In this document: piece by piece, positions 1 to 11,829 of the stretch
Layout: each line of letters begins with the position of its first letter
How positions within the stretch are numbered: the first letter of the stretch is position 1
DNA from: Batkoa obscura
Lineage: Eukaryota > Entomophthoromycota > Entomophthoromycetes > Entomophthorales > Batkoaceae
Assembly: GCA_030770535.1 (NCBI GenBank)
Contig: JASVEC010000068.1
Location: 1 to 64,000, forward strand
Direction of reading: 5' to 3'
DNA length: 64,000 nt
Translations under genes and position numbers: made by a program
The notes under the pieces: model-generated
What the model was told of the DNA's origin: nothing
The model's database searches: none
The model's input: the letters and a program-made list of their open reading frames with translations, nothing else

Positions 1-1944
1 TCTATTCATACATAAACTAAAACAGTAATTTACCAAGTGAGGACAAATAGACCATCAAAATAATTAAGATGGATCCAACTCAATACCCTATTTCTATTTT
101 TTAAACAATATCAATCTTATAGATAAGCACTAATTTTATCTTAATGACAATGGCTAATATTAAGAAGATTCTCAAACTAGACAAGAAAATAGCCATATAT
201 TATACCATGAGACAGCGGTTTTTGGTTCGAAAGGCATCTATAAAACTAGATAATGATTCCTAGAAGCTGAGGAGTTAAGTCAGAAAGCCAAATTATTCAT
301 AGATTTAAAATTAGTTACTCAAAGAGACAATGACTAGCATTACCATGCCGGTTAAGATGGGAAATTTCAAACAGTTGTCCATAGATAGCAATTGAATATA
401 TAGAACAAGAAATAAAAATCATATCGATTCTGATAAAAATACCAAAAATGGAATTTTAGTTTGATCATAATCAATAATTGTATCTATTCATAACCATGGT
501 GGATATTCTTAACTTGCCAATTATTTAAACTTGAAAATTTGACTTTATGGATTCCAATATTTGAAGTTGAGTTCTTAGATATATTTGGTAAATTGGAAAT
601 GAGTTGGGTTCTTAATTACGTATTGATGAAATTTAGCTTATTAGAAAACTAAATTTTCTTTTTTATAACATAAAAAATTGTGTTATTTTATATTAGCATT
701 AAATTACTTTGATGTTTTTATTTATATTTAAATATGTGGAGTATGAATTTCCATTGGGAATTTTATGGATTTCTATAACAAGCACTATTATATTATAGTC
801 CATGATAAATTAGACTTTATTAGCTCATTCTCAAGTTAATTTTAATTAGTTACTTTAAAAACTTAAAGATTAATAGTTGACTTATTCTATGTTTCACTAA
901 ATCAAATTAAAAATCTGACAAGTTCGTCTCAAATTGGAAACTCATACCTATCACTACAATTCTATATGTGACCCCCACCTATTTATAATCAATGTGTCAT
1001 AACTTGAGATACCCTAAATTCTCGCATAATTATATATCCTTTCCCTCTTATTAATGGAAAGTTTATGTTACTTTAGACTTACCTGATATCTTTTATGGAA
1101 GAGCTTAGAGTTGAATGTGTCATAGTTACAACTTTTATCCTTGAACATCTTTTCTTAAATTAGACATACGTCGGGAGCTACCACTCTGCACCTTTGAGTG
1201 AAACATGCTTCAATTGATAATTGAGGACTTTTAATACATAGTCAATAATAATTTTATTGGAATATATAACAGCTCTTTTTTATTAACTCATTAATTGACC
1301 TGTATCTGATTTTCTAATATCAAAAAAGATCTTGTTGGTATTAAAATAATCTCCACAGTAGATTCTATCTTATTTTAAAAACTACTTTAAATTTCAAGAA
1401 CTGGATTCACATTACTTGATTTTTTATTTGTGGCAATTTATTTCCAAATCCTGAAAAGTTGTATTGATAAAAGAGTTGAGTTATTTAAGAGAATGTAATA
1501 TTTCCATTTTTGGCGCTGTTCTTTTATTTTAAATTCGAGGTAGGATATATCTTATAAGAAATGGATGAGGCTACAGTGGTCTGGTGAAGGTTTAATTGTA
1601 TAATATTAATGTTTATATCTTTATTTATAGTAATTCATCTTTCGAGTTTAAAGGAGCATGATGTTAGTTAATAAGATGATTTATCCCAATTATGCCTATC
1701 CAATTTGAGTTAAATTTTTATTTTTTCGAAATTTAAAGAATCAATTACAAATTTCATTGCTACAGAAGCAGTCTGAATTATTACATTATTAACAATAAAT
1801 TTTATACTGAAATAACAACCTAATTTAACTTTAGTAAATAATCAAAATACAAATATCAGTTTTATCACCATCATAAAAGGAGAACTACTATATTGACAAC
1901 AATTTAAATAACTTGAAAATAAGTTACCTAATTTAGAAAACAAA
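1..1944. other. Gene-free AT-rich region
   Basis: I see no supportable gene here. A stretch at about 510-650 on the plus strand reads open for some 45 codons with a leucine-rich look, and another at about 147-260 reads open for roughly 38 codons. Both are isolated and surrounded by stops, so they may be relics of coding DNA or chance. Confidence 0.4.
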
Positions 1945-2042
1945 TAGGGATATATTTTGTTTTTAAAAATTTTACTAACAATTTTTCTACTTAAATAGTG
2001 TTAAAAATGGAAAAAGTGATGAAGTCAAAAAAAACATCTCCA
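1945..2042 (+). mobile_element. MITE copy 1 (GGGGATGT family)
   Basis: Worn copy of the ~98-bp element. The core TTTCTACTTAAATAG, the GGAAAAAG block and the terminal ACATCTCC are recognisable. It ends about 20 bp beyond the stop codon of the secreted-protein gene on the opposite strand. Confidence 0.75.
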
Positions 2043-2062
2043 AATGATATTCAAATTAATTT

Positions 2063-2455
2063 TTATTTTAAAGCCAAATACATACTAAATTCATCAACAC
2101 CAACAACTATATAGATATTATATATACTTCTTAATCCATAAGCTTCACTAGCCTTACTGCTAGTAGTCTTCATACTAACACTCTGTTTTGAAGTAGCGGT
2201 AGTGGAGATCTGAGCTGCTGTGGTAAGAGTAATAGGCGTTACACTTTTAGCAGAACCTGTTGCTACAGTATTAGTCGAATCTGTTTGAAGGGGCGATAAA
2301 CTAGTTTTAGTAATTACGTCCAAGTCTCTTGTCGTTGGAGAAAGTAATGAGGTGTCTGAACTGATGGTTAGATCAGATTCTAAGGCTTTAGCATTAGTTG
2401 TTTGAAGAGCGATTAATAAAGCAATTAAGAGTATAGTAAAATAATTTTTGACCAT
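2063..2455 (-). CDS. Small secreted Ser/Thr-rich protein
   Basis: A 130-residue protein. Residues 1-23 form a typical signal peptide: lysine near the start, then a leucine/isoleucine-rich core ending near TTNAKA. The rest is rich in Ser and Thr, as in O-mannosylated fungal cell-surface or secreted proteins. The last 25 residues are moderately hydrophobic but interrupted by acidic residues, so a GPI signal is not convincing. It is intronless and the start is the first ATG after an AT-rich leader. No enzyme domain is recognised. It resembles the Ser/Thr-rich array at 35-44 kb only in composition, and lacks that family's N-terminal and C-terminal signatures. Function unknown. Confidence 0.65.
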   Translation of the reverse strand: MVKNYFTILLIALLIALQTTNAKALESDLTISSDTSLLSPTTRDLDVITKTSLSPLQTDSTNTVATGSAKSVTPITLTTAAQISTTATSKQSVSMKTTSSKASEAYGLRSIYNIYIVVGVDEFSMYLALK

Positions 2456-2804
2456 TTTGTGTATTTTGTTGATTTCAGGATTGTTATCAATTTATAGTTT
2501 TTTTACATTTTCACCCTTACTTTTTAGTTCTTTTACCCCCTATTGCTTTTTAAATTCTAGGTTTAAGCTTCAGTTTAATTCTATGGTTTAACTTAAACTG
2601 CTTTAATTTTTGTTTCATTTCCTAAAACTTGTTATCCATAAAAAATTATTTGTGTATCAAGATGTACATTGCCCTATTTTTGAAGAAGACTTATATCCAC
2701 CATCACTATTGATAAACCGAAGTCCTTACTATTGAAAATTGCATTTAAAAAAGTAAGCTGACCTTATTAAAGGTGATTTATTTAAATAATAAATAAAATG
2801 TAAA
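2456..2804. other. Intergenic, upstream of secreted-protein gene
   Basis: AT-rich spacer between the start of the minus-strand secreted-protein gene and a tRNA. No further gene or clear regulatory motif seen. Confidence 0.4.
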
Positions 2805-2875
2805 GGTCCCACCGAGAATCGAACTCGGATTACAAGGATCAAAACCTTGGGTGCTAACCATTACACCATGGAACC
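2805..2875 (-). tRNA. tRNA-Gln (UUG)
   Basis: On the minus strand the sequence folds as a 71-nt cloverleaf. The acceptor stem is GGTTCCA with TGGGACC (one G-T pair), there is a D arm around GGTTAGCAC, and the anticodon loop TTTTGAT gives anticodon TTG. The T arm contains GTTCGATTC. There is no intron. It is nearly identical to the tRNA at 20810-20880, with the seen differences in the acceptor stem. Confidence 0.95.
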
Positions 2876-3109
2876 ATCTGCTAAGTATGTTTTTTAAAAT
2901 ATTTAAATAAAAAATAATCAGATATTGTTAGTAAAGTAAAGCAGTTATCAAAAACAACAAAAACAAACAAATAATTGTATAAAAATCAACTGAATTAGCT
3001 TTAATAAAGAATAAAACAAAATAATAATAATGATAATTAGAGAAATTAACTAATACTAAAAGATGAAACTGGATTTGAATTTAAAATAACAAAATTAAGG
3101 AAATCAGAG

Positions 3110-4584
3110 TTATTTAGCTACTTTAAACGAAACATGTGAGGTAGCATTGGTGGCAATAGGAAAAGCAGGTAATGATTTCCTTCTAGGATGAATATTGTCA
3201 GTAATGTGATAAACCATGGGATTATTTTTTAATCCAATCGAGCTTGTTTGTTGACCAAACTGTAGATTTTCAGGTATAGAAATCAAAGAAGCAGTAGAAT
3301 TCAAGGGTTTAATACGATTGGGCAGAGTCGGCAATGGCTTTGGTTTACTAGTATTAATAATGAGGTTGCTATCGGTGATATTTGATGGATCATTTACTTC
3401 ATACTTTAATAAGCTGCCTCTACGTTGCCTATTGGCAGCGTTGGCATATAATTCATCAGACTCAAGTAAACTTGCTCTTCGTTGAAAGTTAAGTTTGCTA
3501 TCATTATTGTCAAGGGACAGTAAATCTAAGGATGACTTTGGTGGGGTATTTGATTTATGTAAGGGAAGATGCAGCATCTTTTTAGGAGTAGGTGGGGTAG
3601 GCTTATTACTCTTTTTGAGGTTGAATAAGGGTCCTTGTAATGGGGATGGCAAAATGGTACTGTCCTTATTTAAATTGACAGACTGCGCCATTTTTTGCTT
3701 AACTTCTATTGCTTTTGTATCAATATCCGAATCACTATCCATTTCAAGGTCGCTTAAATAAATTTCACTACTAAGACTAGATAATTTATTAGAGTTGATA
3801 TTTGTAATATTCTTTAATTTTATTGTGTTGCTAGTTGGCTTTTTATTTAGGATATATCTGATACCACACTCATAACTCAATCTATATCTCTTTGAATCTA
3901 AGCATCCAACATTAATCAATTCAGTATGCAATTTATTGTCCAATAAATCTACTAACTCATACCATTGCGTATAAGTCACATTCAAAGTAAAGTTTAAAAA
4001 ATAAATTAATTCAAACTCCATTCGATTCACTTCATTCAACTTAAATATCCCCTGAGTTACTTCCGCCCATGTATGATTATGATAAGCATCATCATACAAA
4101 TACTTGTTTCCTACTATTAAGGCTGCTAAAAACAAACGATGACCTGAACCATACCCCCCTTTACATGAAGGATGCTTTTGTTTTAACCTGATTAAATAAA
4201 GGATGGCCAATATTACATTAGCAAATGATAGTTGGCATCTATGTATGATCATCCACCCAAAATCACTTAAACTTGGTAACTCATTGTTTTCCAGATTACC
4301 CTCTGTCTTTCCACAACAAAATAAGTTATCTATAATCCTTTCAGCTAGATCTAATAAATGGTTTAATATTATAATTAAGGATATTAAGCAGGATAAAAAA
4401 TACCTAAAAAATCTGCCAATAATTGCTGACGTATCTTCTTCTGCTCTTTTTTATCCCCTACTGGAAGTACTATTTTTTCAATCGGTGTTGTGGCTGAGCT
4501 TGAAGCATTTAGAAATTGATCAGAGTCTAAAATATTAAAACAAGATGGAAGTGATGTAGCTAAATTTTTTTGAATATGTAACAT
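3110..4584 (-). CDS. PHO85-type cyclin (Pcl1/Pcl2-like)
   Basis: Two exons (4584-4404 and 4350-3110) with a 53-nt GT...AG intron give 473 residues. After a short N-terminal region, residues 65-190 match the cyclin N-terminal domain of Pcl cyclins. Seen are LPSLSDFGWMIIHR, then a helix ending in YLIRLKQKHPS, then GHRLFLAALIVGNKYLYDD, the tryptophan-containing HTWAEVTQGIF, and NRMEFELIYFLNF. These are the landmarks with which Pcl cyclins bind the CDK Pho85. The C-terminal half is low-complexity, rich in Ser, Pro, Lys and Asn with several S/T-P sites, as expected for a phosphorylated tail. By family it should direct a Pho85-like kinase in cell-cycle or nutrient control. The start at 4584 opens the first exon. 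An in-frame ATG inside exon 2 would cut the cyclin box and is less likely. Confidence 0.85.
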
Positions 4585-4680
4585 AATTAATTAAGTAGTT
4601 GTCTATTGTCTATATAGTAATCTATAGTAAAAAGTAAAAAGAAAGAAAGAATAATATTAACTTGAAGATGTAAAACTAAA

Positions 4681-4720
4681 AGATAAAAAATAAAAGATAA
4701 AAGATAAAAGATAAAAGATA
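4681..4720. repeat. Short tandem repeat, AAAAGAT unit
   Basis: About five copies of a 7-bp AAAAGAT unit lie about 100-135 bp upstream of the cyclin gene start. It looks like a simple microsatellite. Confidence 0.7.
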
Positions 4721-4900
4721 GTAGAATAGAATAAAATTATACAAAACAAATTTATTTATTTAATTCTATTATTTGTTGACTTTTTTTATTTTTAGTTAAT
4801 TTTTAGTGATTTTTTTAATATAACGTATCCAATTTTTTACTTGCCCGTTTCACCCATCACTAACTTTAACGATTACCAATCTTTTTTTGTATTTTAAACT

Positions 4901-5092
4901 TTAATTCGCCCTCATCCTGTCACCGCCATAATTTCGGAAATTTAAGCTTAACACTTTAACGAACCAATTCGATAATTTTGTGAAATTTAGTTTTTTGATT
5001 ACTTGTCCATAAGGACTTAAGTTTAAAGCTGTTGCAACTCTCTTGCGATTTTTTTCATAGTAAATTTTATAACTAAATATTTGTATACCCAA
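4901..5092 (-). pseudogene. Possible leucine-rich-repeat relic
   Basis: An isolated 63-codon reading frame containing a stretch beginning ALNLSPYGQVIKKLNFTKL. This resembles the opening of the leucine-rich repeats of fungal F-box proteins (tyrosine-glycine, then a paired-basic-leucine pattern). No F-box or continuing repeats were found on either side, so it would be a fragment at most. It could also be chance. Confidence 0.22.
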
Positions 5093-5996
5093 TTTTTTTA
5101 TGTCTAGTCAAATTACTCTAGCCAAATTCAGCATAATTTATTTCTTAAATAAGTAGTCAATTAAGTCTCAAAAGAAGTGCAACAGTTATTATAAACCAAT
5201 ATTTTTATTTTCTACCTTTTGTAACTTAATTCATTTAAACATTCTTTTCTTTAAATATTATTTCCGTCCCTTATTGAGTTATTTTATGACCCTTTTTAGC
5301 CTGTCTTTTTAAAAAAGTGTAATCTTATTGCGCTTTACTGACAATGACATCAGCTTTTAATAAAAATTTAATCAAATCTTTAACAAATCATTATTAGACG
5401 TTATAAAATGTAGGATAAGAGGTACTGTATAGTTTCAAATCATTCCAAATAAACAATGATAATTTGAAAACTTAAAGTAACTGATAGCTTAGCTCAATCC
5501 TTGATAAATAGAGATATTGGTATTGATATTAACAAAAACTACTTGTAAAAGTATTATTTAATAAAAGTTCAAGTTTACAAAAATTCATTTTAAGGTCCTT
5601 ACTATAGGAAATAGAGATATTTTATAGGTATAATAAAATATAAAGGATTTATTAAGGATCGCTTTGAGAACAACATCTATAAAGTTAAACTTTATAAACG
5701 ATGTAGCTAATAGTATAAATATTTTCTCTAAGCTAAGCATCTATTAAAATACCTATCGAAAGCTCCATCTTTAACTGGTTCCTAAAAAACTTTAAAGACG
5801 ACTGGTAAGAGTGAAGTAGCAACAAAAGCCCAGGTCACAATATTAAATATTATACATCAAGAAGTATTAGCAAAGGTGTTGATCCAGCTTTTTGATCGAA
5901 ATATAATTCATTTTTTCCTTAATAGATAGCCGAAGGCGGTAGTATGATAACACACACCCCTTTTTTAACCTTTTTTAATCTTTTTGGCCAAGATAT
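5093..5996. other. Gene-free AT-rich region
   Basis: No supportable reading frame or RNA gene seen. The sequence turns locally less AT-rich near 5840-5950 without a recognisable feature. Confidence 0.4.
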
Positions 5997-6095
5997 GGGG
6001 ATGTGTTTTTTTGTTTAAGAATTTTACTAATAATCTTTCCACTCAAATAGCGCTTAAAAAAATGGAAAAAATAATGAAATAAAAAAAACATCCCC
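5997..6095 (+). mobile_element. MITE copy 2
   Basis: Well-preserved copy: GGGGATGTGTTTTTTTG at the left, CTTTCCACTCAAATAGCGC in the core, ACATCCCC at the right. The right end abuts the decayed coding-like repeat beginning at about 6096. Confidence 0.9.
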
Positions 6096-6330
6096 CCTGT
6101 GAAATCTGGTACTCAGTGTTTGGAGCCAAAAACAGCTATTGGCTGGTTGACTACACTATAATTCAAAAGGTCTTAGCCTATGTGACTAAGGTAGACTTGG
6201 ATTATGAAGAATAGCATGTAATAGGCTACAGACTATATAAGACAAATATAGTAGACACTTCTAATGTAAAATCTACGTAAAACACTATTAATAAAACTTA
6301 GTGGATTTATTAAATGTTCGAGATATCAGG
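6096..6330 (+). other. Decayed coding-like repeat, copy A
   Basis: About 230 bp that closely matches, in opposite orientation, part of 11830-12310. One frame keeps a protein-like character in several runs, such as SVFGAKNSYWLVDYTIIQKV, but the copy is broken. The family is not recognised. It may be a fossil of a mobile element or of a dispersed gene family. Copy B extends further, so this is a partial copy. Confidence 0.5.
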
Positions 6331-6481
6331 GAATAATGAAACTTTTTGATTTAACTTTTTCTTACAAAAAATTACCCCAGATTTATAAACTTAAATTTTT
6401 AAATTGCCTGGTAATAATAAGAACTCTGAGCTATTTAGCTTATATTATCTATTTATACTAGTTTTTTATATTTTTATTATT

Positions 6482-6579
6482 GGGGTTGTTTTTTTAGTTT
6501 CATTATTTTTCCATTTTTTTAAGCGCTATTTGAGTGGAAAGATTGTTAGTAAAATTCTTAAACAAAAAAACACATCTTG
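6482..6579 (-). mobile_element. MITE copy 3
   Basis: Reverse-orientation copy: GGGGTTG at the left, the core AAGCGCTATTTGAGTGGAAA, then TTGTTAGTAAAATTCTTAAAC and a worn ACATCTTG end. Confidence 0.88.
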
Positions 6580-8355
6580 GCTGTTATTTACTAAACATTT
6601 GGATGTTTTTCCATTAACACTCATTATAAATAATTAACTTTAAGTAATTTAATAGTACTTTTAATATCATAATGTAAAAATAATATAGTTTTTGACCTTT
6701 TGTAATTTTATATTATTTTTTAAATAAAATTAGTAGTTTAATATTTGTAAATGTTTAAATTTTAAGCAGCTTAAAAATTATAACTGTTCAAATTAAATCA
6801 GTACATATAAAAAAATCTTTTTGAGCTATATTGTAACTTTATATATATATCAATTTAATATAAATAATCTAACTCTGAGATTTTTCAGGTTTTAACCTTT
6901 AAGTTTGCAAAACTGAACATTTAAGATTTAAATATAATTAATAAATTAAAACGCTATTTAGTAAATAATAGGAATATATAAAGTATGGTTCTGATTGTGT
7001 GTATGAACATTAACTACTAAATGATTTGAATTTGATACTAATTCATTTGCAAAATATTATTTTTGAACTTACAATTTATTTTTAAAATTTCTTATAATTT
7101 ATAACGTTTGTTATATTTGAGATTATAGTAATTTGACCTAAAATTAAATTGAATTAAATTAAATAAATTTATTTGGATTTTGTGATTAGTTTAAGTATAA
7201 GTAATTAAATGTTATAATAAGTTTTATATATAATTACAATTTGTCTTAAATTTATAAACACATTAATGAAAAAATTCTATTTTTTTTGAAATTATTTTCA
7301 AACTTTCATTACTAAATTAGCTTCAAATAAAGTGCAATTATAAAATTTTATTATTCAAATAAGATGTTTTATTGTATATCAAAAACAGTAATTTATGCCA
7401 ATTATATAATCAAAATTGTACAAAAAATAACTTAGAAACATTCTAAGGTTCGACGTTTTATGGCTTTGTCAAGTGCATATTTTATTAGTAATTTAACCAA
7501 AATTTTGGGTTAGTTATTAACTTAAAAATAAAAAGTTACTAAAATACTGATGCATTTTTATATAAAATAATTGAATATCAACTTTATTTTAATTTTAGAA
7601 TAACAGGAATGCTCTTAGTTGTTTTATTACTTTATTGTTTTATTGTTTTAAATAGCTCCATTTATTTCTACTCATAAGAAACTAATGTATTCCGAATTTG
7701 GGGTTTTCATTAGATATTTGACAAAAAATAAAGCCCAAAATCCTATTAGTAAATTTGACTTTCGACTATAAATCTAGGAGCAAGTATTCCAATTTGAAGT
7801 TTTAATTTTGAAAGCTATACTTTAGTATTAATAGCCTAAGGACCCTTACCCTTAGAGCATATTTTTGCATGAAGCCATGTGTATTCAGGGATAAATTTTA
7901 CAAGGGATGATTTTATTTATTTTTGTGGTGCTTACGTTTTGCTACCTACTTAAACATGGCTATTTGATGTATTAACAAATGCCTCGTGTTTGGGCTATAA
8001 ATACATTAAATTTACTTTATAGAGTTCTGATCATATACCTGATATACTATATATAACTAGGAAACAAACTGCAGAGTTTGATCTCGGATGCTCCGCTAAC
8101 ACAAAAGTTATAAACATAATTAGTAAGTAATACAACAATATTTTAGTTTCAAACCTTTTAAAGTTATATATAAAAATTAATATTACAAAATAAGAAATTA
8201 TCATATTTTATTAATTGGTAAAAATAACTCTAGAAGAAACAAACCCAGAGTAACTATAAAATGTTTTTAAAAACAATCAAATTTATTCTAGGATTAATTA
8301 AAAAAGCAAGGATCGTCCTAAGTTATATATATAATACAGTGCTATAAGTATAAAC
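6580..8355. other. Gene-free AT-rich region
   Basis: Very AT-rich DNA with no supportable gene, tRNA or MITE copy. It lies 3' of the MFS transporter gene. Confidence 0.4.
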
Positions 8356-9984
8356 TTATTTGGAAGGTTCTTGAGGAGCTGGAGGTCCCATACTTCTTAA
8401 AGGAATGTGCTTCAAACAAAGGGCAGCTATAAATGATATAGAAAAGAAAGCAATTCCAGTTAAAAACATAGAATGGAAACCATCAACATAGGATTGAACT
8501 ACTGCGGCTCTAAGTTCTGGTGTCAAGGTTTGAATATAAGTCGATGATTGAAGCAAAGCCCCAATATTTACAGTTGGTGCGTTTTTGACTAAGGAAGAAG
8601 TTAATACGTTTTGATATACTGCTCCTAACACTGCGATTCCTATTACTCCACCTAAAGATTGTGAGAAACTGACCAATGATGTTACAATGGCTGCATCTTT
8701 CATACCAACAGCTGCTTGTGATACAATTGTGTTGGTTTGAATACAAAGACCTACACCTAAACCAATTAATAATGAAAACACAATCAGTTCTGCTCTTGAG
8801 ATATCGACTCTCATTAAAGATCCCATAAGAGCAGTACCAATAATACCAATAGCAGTACCAACCATGGAAAGTTGGCGATAGATACCGGTTTTAACCATAA
8901 AAATGCCAGAACCAATTGACATGGAAACTACGCCTAACATAGTAGCTAAAAGTTCCAAACCAGAGTTAATGGCTGATTCTTGATGGACAATTTGATAATA
9001 CAATGGTAAATAAATAATTGTTGCAAAAAATACACCTCCATTAAAAAAGGCAGTGATATCGGCCGAGATAACATTACGAACTAAAACATGAGCTGGAATG
9101 ATTGGTTCTTTGGATACTTTCCATTGAAAGAAAATGAAAAGAAGTAAAAAAGCAATACCTAAACAAAGTGAAACAATAACTGCTGCAGAATTCCAAGGAT
9201 ACTGCTGTCCACCCCAGTTTAAGCCTAATACTATAAGTGAAGTAAAGATGAGTAAAGTAATTGAACCTAAATAATCGACTCTGGCTAACTTTTCTTTCAT
9301 GTTTTCTTTAGAAGTAGGTAAGCGAAGGAAAAATCCAATAACAAACATAGCTATTAAACAAATTGGAATATTAATATAGAAACACCACCTCCAACTAGCT
9401 TTTTCGGTAAGAGCACCACCTATCAATGGACCAACAACTGAAGCAACAGCAAAGTTAGCTCCAACCATACCCATAAATATGCCTCTTCTTCTTAATGAAA
9501 CAATATCGGATATAATAATAACTGAAAGAGATATAAGACCACCACCACCGATACCAGCAATAGCACGACAAATAATTAACATCTCAATAGTTTGTGCAGC
9601 ACCACATAGTACTGAACCAACTAAAAAGATACCAAGGGCAAATAACATAACAGCACGTCGACCAAAAATATCAGAAAACTTACCATATAAAGGTTGGAAC
9701 GCAGTTGAGGATAATAAATAAGAAGTAGCTACCCAAGTTACTTCATCAAAAGCATTAAAATCGGAAGTAATGTTTGCTAAAGAGGTAGCAATAATTGTAT
9801 TGTCTAAAGCAGCTACGAAAATGGATAAAACTAAACCAAGGATAATTAAACTGAATCTTGTTTTTGATAAGGCTACTCTTGGTTCATCAATGTTTGTTTG
9901 ATTGACTGGAGCTTGATTTTCTATTTCTTTCTCATTGCTCTGAATTGCAAATGCTTCATTGACTTGAGTGTCAGTAGATGACAT
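8356..9984 (-). CDS. MFS multidrug transporter, DHA2 family (14 TM)
   Basis: A 542-residue intronless membrane protein of the drug:H+ antiporter-2 family (major facilitator superfamily, 14 predicted helices), which exports toxic compounds across the plasma membrane using the proton gradient. Seen are a soluble N-terminus of about 45 residues and helix 1 with the LDNTIIATSLANITSDF stretch typical of DHA2. Motif A follows as YGKFSDIFGRR at about 98-108. Motif C (GANFAVASVVGPLIGGAL) lies near 174-191 and marks antiporters. The WRWCFYINIPI element after helix 5 is also typical. Length is normal for the family (about 530-600). A short hydrophilic tail ends in a proline-rich QEPSK. The substrate cannot be deduced: family members carry azoles, polyamines, amino acids or siderophores. 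Strong reading of the family, weak on substrate. Confidence 0.93.
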   Translation of the reverse strand: MSSTDTQVNEAFAIQSNEKEIENQAPVNQTNIDEPRVALSKTRFSLIILGLVLSIFVAALDNTIIATSLANITSDFNAFDEVTWVATSYLLSSTAFQPLYGKFSDIFGRRAVMLFALGIFLVGSVLCGAAQTIEMLIICRAIAGIGGGGLISLSVIIISDIVSLRRRGIFMGMVGANFAVASVVGPLIGGALTEKASWRWCFYINIPICLIAMFVIGFFLRLPTSKENMKEKLARVDYLGSITLLIFTSLIVLGLNWGGQQYPWNSAAVIVSLCLGIAFLLLFIFFQWKVSKEPIIPAHVLVRNVISADITAFFNGGVFFATIIYLPLYYQIVHQESAINSGLELLATMLGVVSMSIGSGIFMVKTGIYRQLSMVGTAIGIIGTALMGSLMRVDISRAELIVFSLLIGLGVGLCIQTNTIVSQAAVGMKDAAIVTSLVSFSQSLGGVIGIAVLGAVYQNVLTSSLVKNAPTVNIGALLQSSTYIQTLTPELRAAVVQSYVDGFHSMFLTGIAFFSISFIAALCLKHIPLRSMGPPAPQEPSK

Positions 9985-11148
9985 TTTTTAAGTTAAAGTA
10001 ATAATTAAATTGATAAAGTGAAAAGATAGAATTTTTTGCTTTTATATACTTTTGGTTATTTCTAAATAATTCATTTTTGTATTAGAAATTATTCCTGATT
10101 TAACCCGATAGTCCGATAAATATTTTACAAATCTGATTTTCCTAAAATAAGGATATTTATAAAGCAATTCAGTTTTTATACTACTTATCTAACTTTTTAT
10201 AAACTAAAGTAATAAATATTGAAGAACCTATAATATATTTGTATATTCAATATGAAATTATACGTATTACTATGATGTTATATTTATTTTACAGTGTTTA
10301 GCATCGGAAAACTAAATCAATTTTATTGGCAATCAGACTGTGATTACACGATCGATATTAAAAAATTGATAAATGACGCTTAATCCAAATCTGCTTAAAA
10401 AATCGAATTTGCCAAAATTGTAAAAACCTGAACTTACACCCATTATTATGAATTCGCAAGAAAAATTAATGAGCCGAAAGCATTCTTGAATAATAAATTA
10501 AATCTAGTGTCTAAGCAAAAATCTAAGTAAACTTTAATAAATGTTTAACTAAAGATAAACTAAATTAATAATATCATGTGGAGTATCATATAAAAATATC
10601 TTTAGAGTTGAATAATGACTTTATTTTATCCTATTATAATAGAAACTATAATTCTTTTAAAATTTCCAATATCAAGCCCTGATTAGATTAGCTAGGCAGT
10701 GGCTATTATTTTTAATGAACTTATTTAAATACTGTTATTTTTGCTTATAAATATTTTATCCTAAAATTTTATTAAAAGGAAGGTCCATGTAGAAGATATC
10801 ATTTGATATGGATCTAGATTGATATAATTAAATCAAGAACTATAAGTAAACGTCAACAGGATCAATCACTAATATAAAACTATAATCCCGACAATAATTC
10901 AACAATTCAATTAGAAATAAATTTTTCCCATTCTTTGTTTTTATTAATAGAAATTAAGAGCCTCTTTTAATGATTTTTCTCATAATGTCTCCTTACTTTT
11001 ATGCTTTATTAAAAAATCGGCTTAAACTTTTAAAACTCAACTTTTATCGGTGTTCTAAATATATTTTTATGCAAATTTGAATTTGTAATATCATTACTCT
11101 ATTCTGCGATTACATGAATATTCTTTTGATCTTTAAAAAGTACCAAAA
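9985..11148. other. Gene-free AT-rich region, upstream of MFS gene
   Basis: Contains the presumed promoter of the MFS gene (AT-rich, no distinctive operator seen). No other gene recognised. Confidence 0.4.
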
Positions 11149-11150
11149 AT

Positions 11151-11238
11151 GGAGATACTTTTTTTGTTTGAGAAATTTGCCAGCATTTTTTCTGCGTATA
11201 GTACTTAATGGACAAATTATTATGATAAAAAAATAGCC
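11151..11238 (+). mobile_element. MITE copy 4, heavily worn
   Basis: Similarity follows the whole consensus (GGAGATAC end, TTTTTGTTTGAGAAATTTG, then a core aligned to GTACTTAATGG) but at low identity. One of the oldest copies. Confidence 0.4.
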
Positions 11239-11829
11239 TTGTATGATTTTAAAAAATAGTTATATTCAAATTATACTCTATTGTAAACAAATTAATAATC
11301 TAAAGAGCTATATTGGACTGTCATGTCATTTTTTTATTAACTCTAAAAAGCGAGAAATTCTAGGTGTTTTATTTTTTAGAGATAGAAAAAGAAGGACAAG
11401 TCCACTATTGATAAAGGGCTTAACTTAGAAATAAAATGCTTGTAGCCGCCTAGTAACCATTATGAAAATTTATAGGAAAGTTAAATGTTATATTTCAGTA
11501 AATTATTGATAGGAGTGATATTATCCATTTGAAGTTCAATACTTCCAAATCTTATATTATCTTAAATTATAAAATATAGTTTTTTAAACATTTTGAAATT
11601 TTAGCTTACTAAAATTTAAAAGTTTTTTGTACTGCTTTTAATTAATTTCCAAGCTTTTATCATTTTTTAATAAATCATAAAAATTTACTTGTTATCAAAA
11701 GATTAAAATAAGCTTTATAAAGATTTTTAAGCAGCCATTAGTATTACAAAAATGAATTTATATTTATATTTGTATTTATTATTTATAGTCTAAAGGATAT
11801 TAATATGGTTATATTATTTTTCACTGAAA
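11239..11829. other. Gene-free AT-rich region
   Basis: Nothing supportable seen. A 61-codon open frame at 11243-11428 has no coding character. Confidence 0.4.

Noticed and set aside
6404-6637. 77-codon hydrophobic plus-strand frame
   Set aside because: Most of it is MITE copy 3 read through; hydrophobicity comes from T-rich sequence.
8070-8110. Phrase resembling a T arm of a tRNA
   Set aside because: No anticodon stem or paired acceptor could be found around it.
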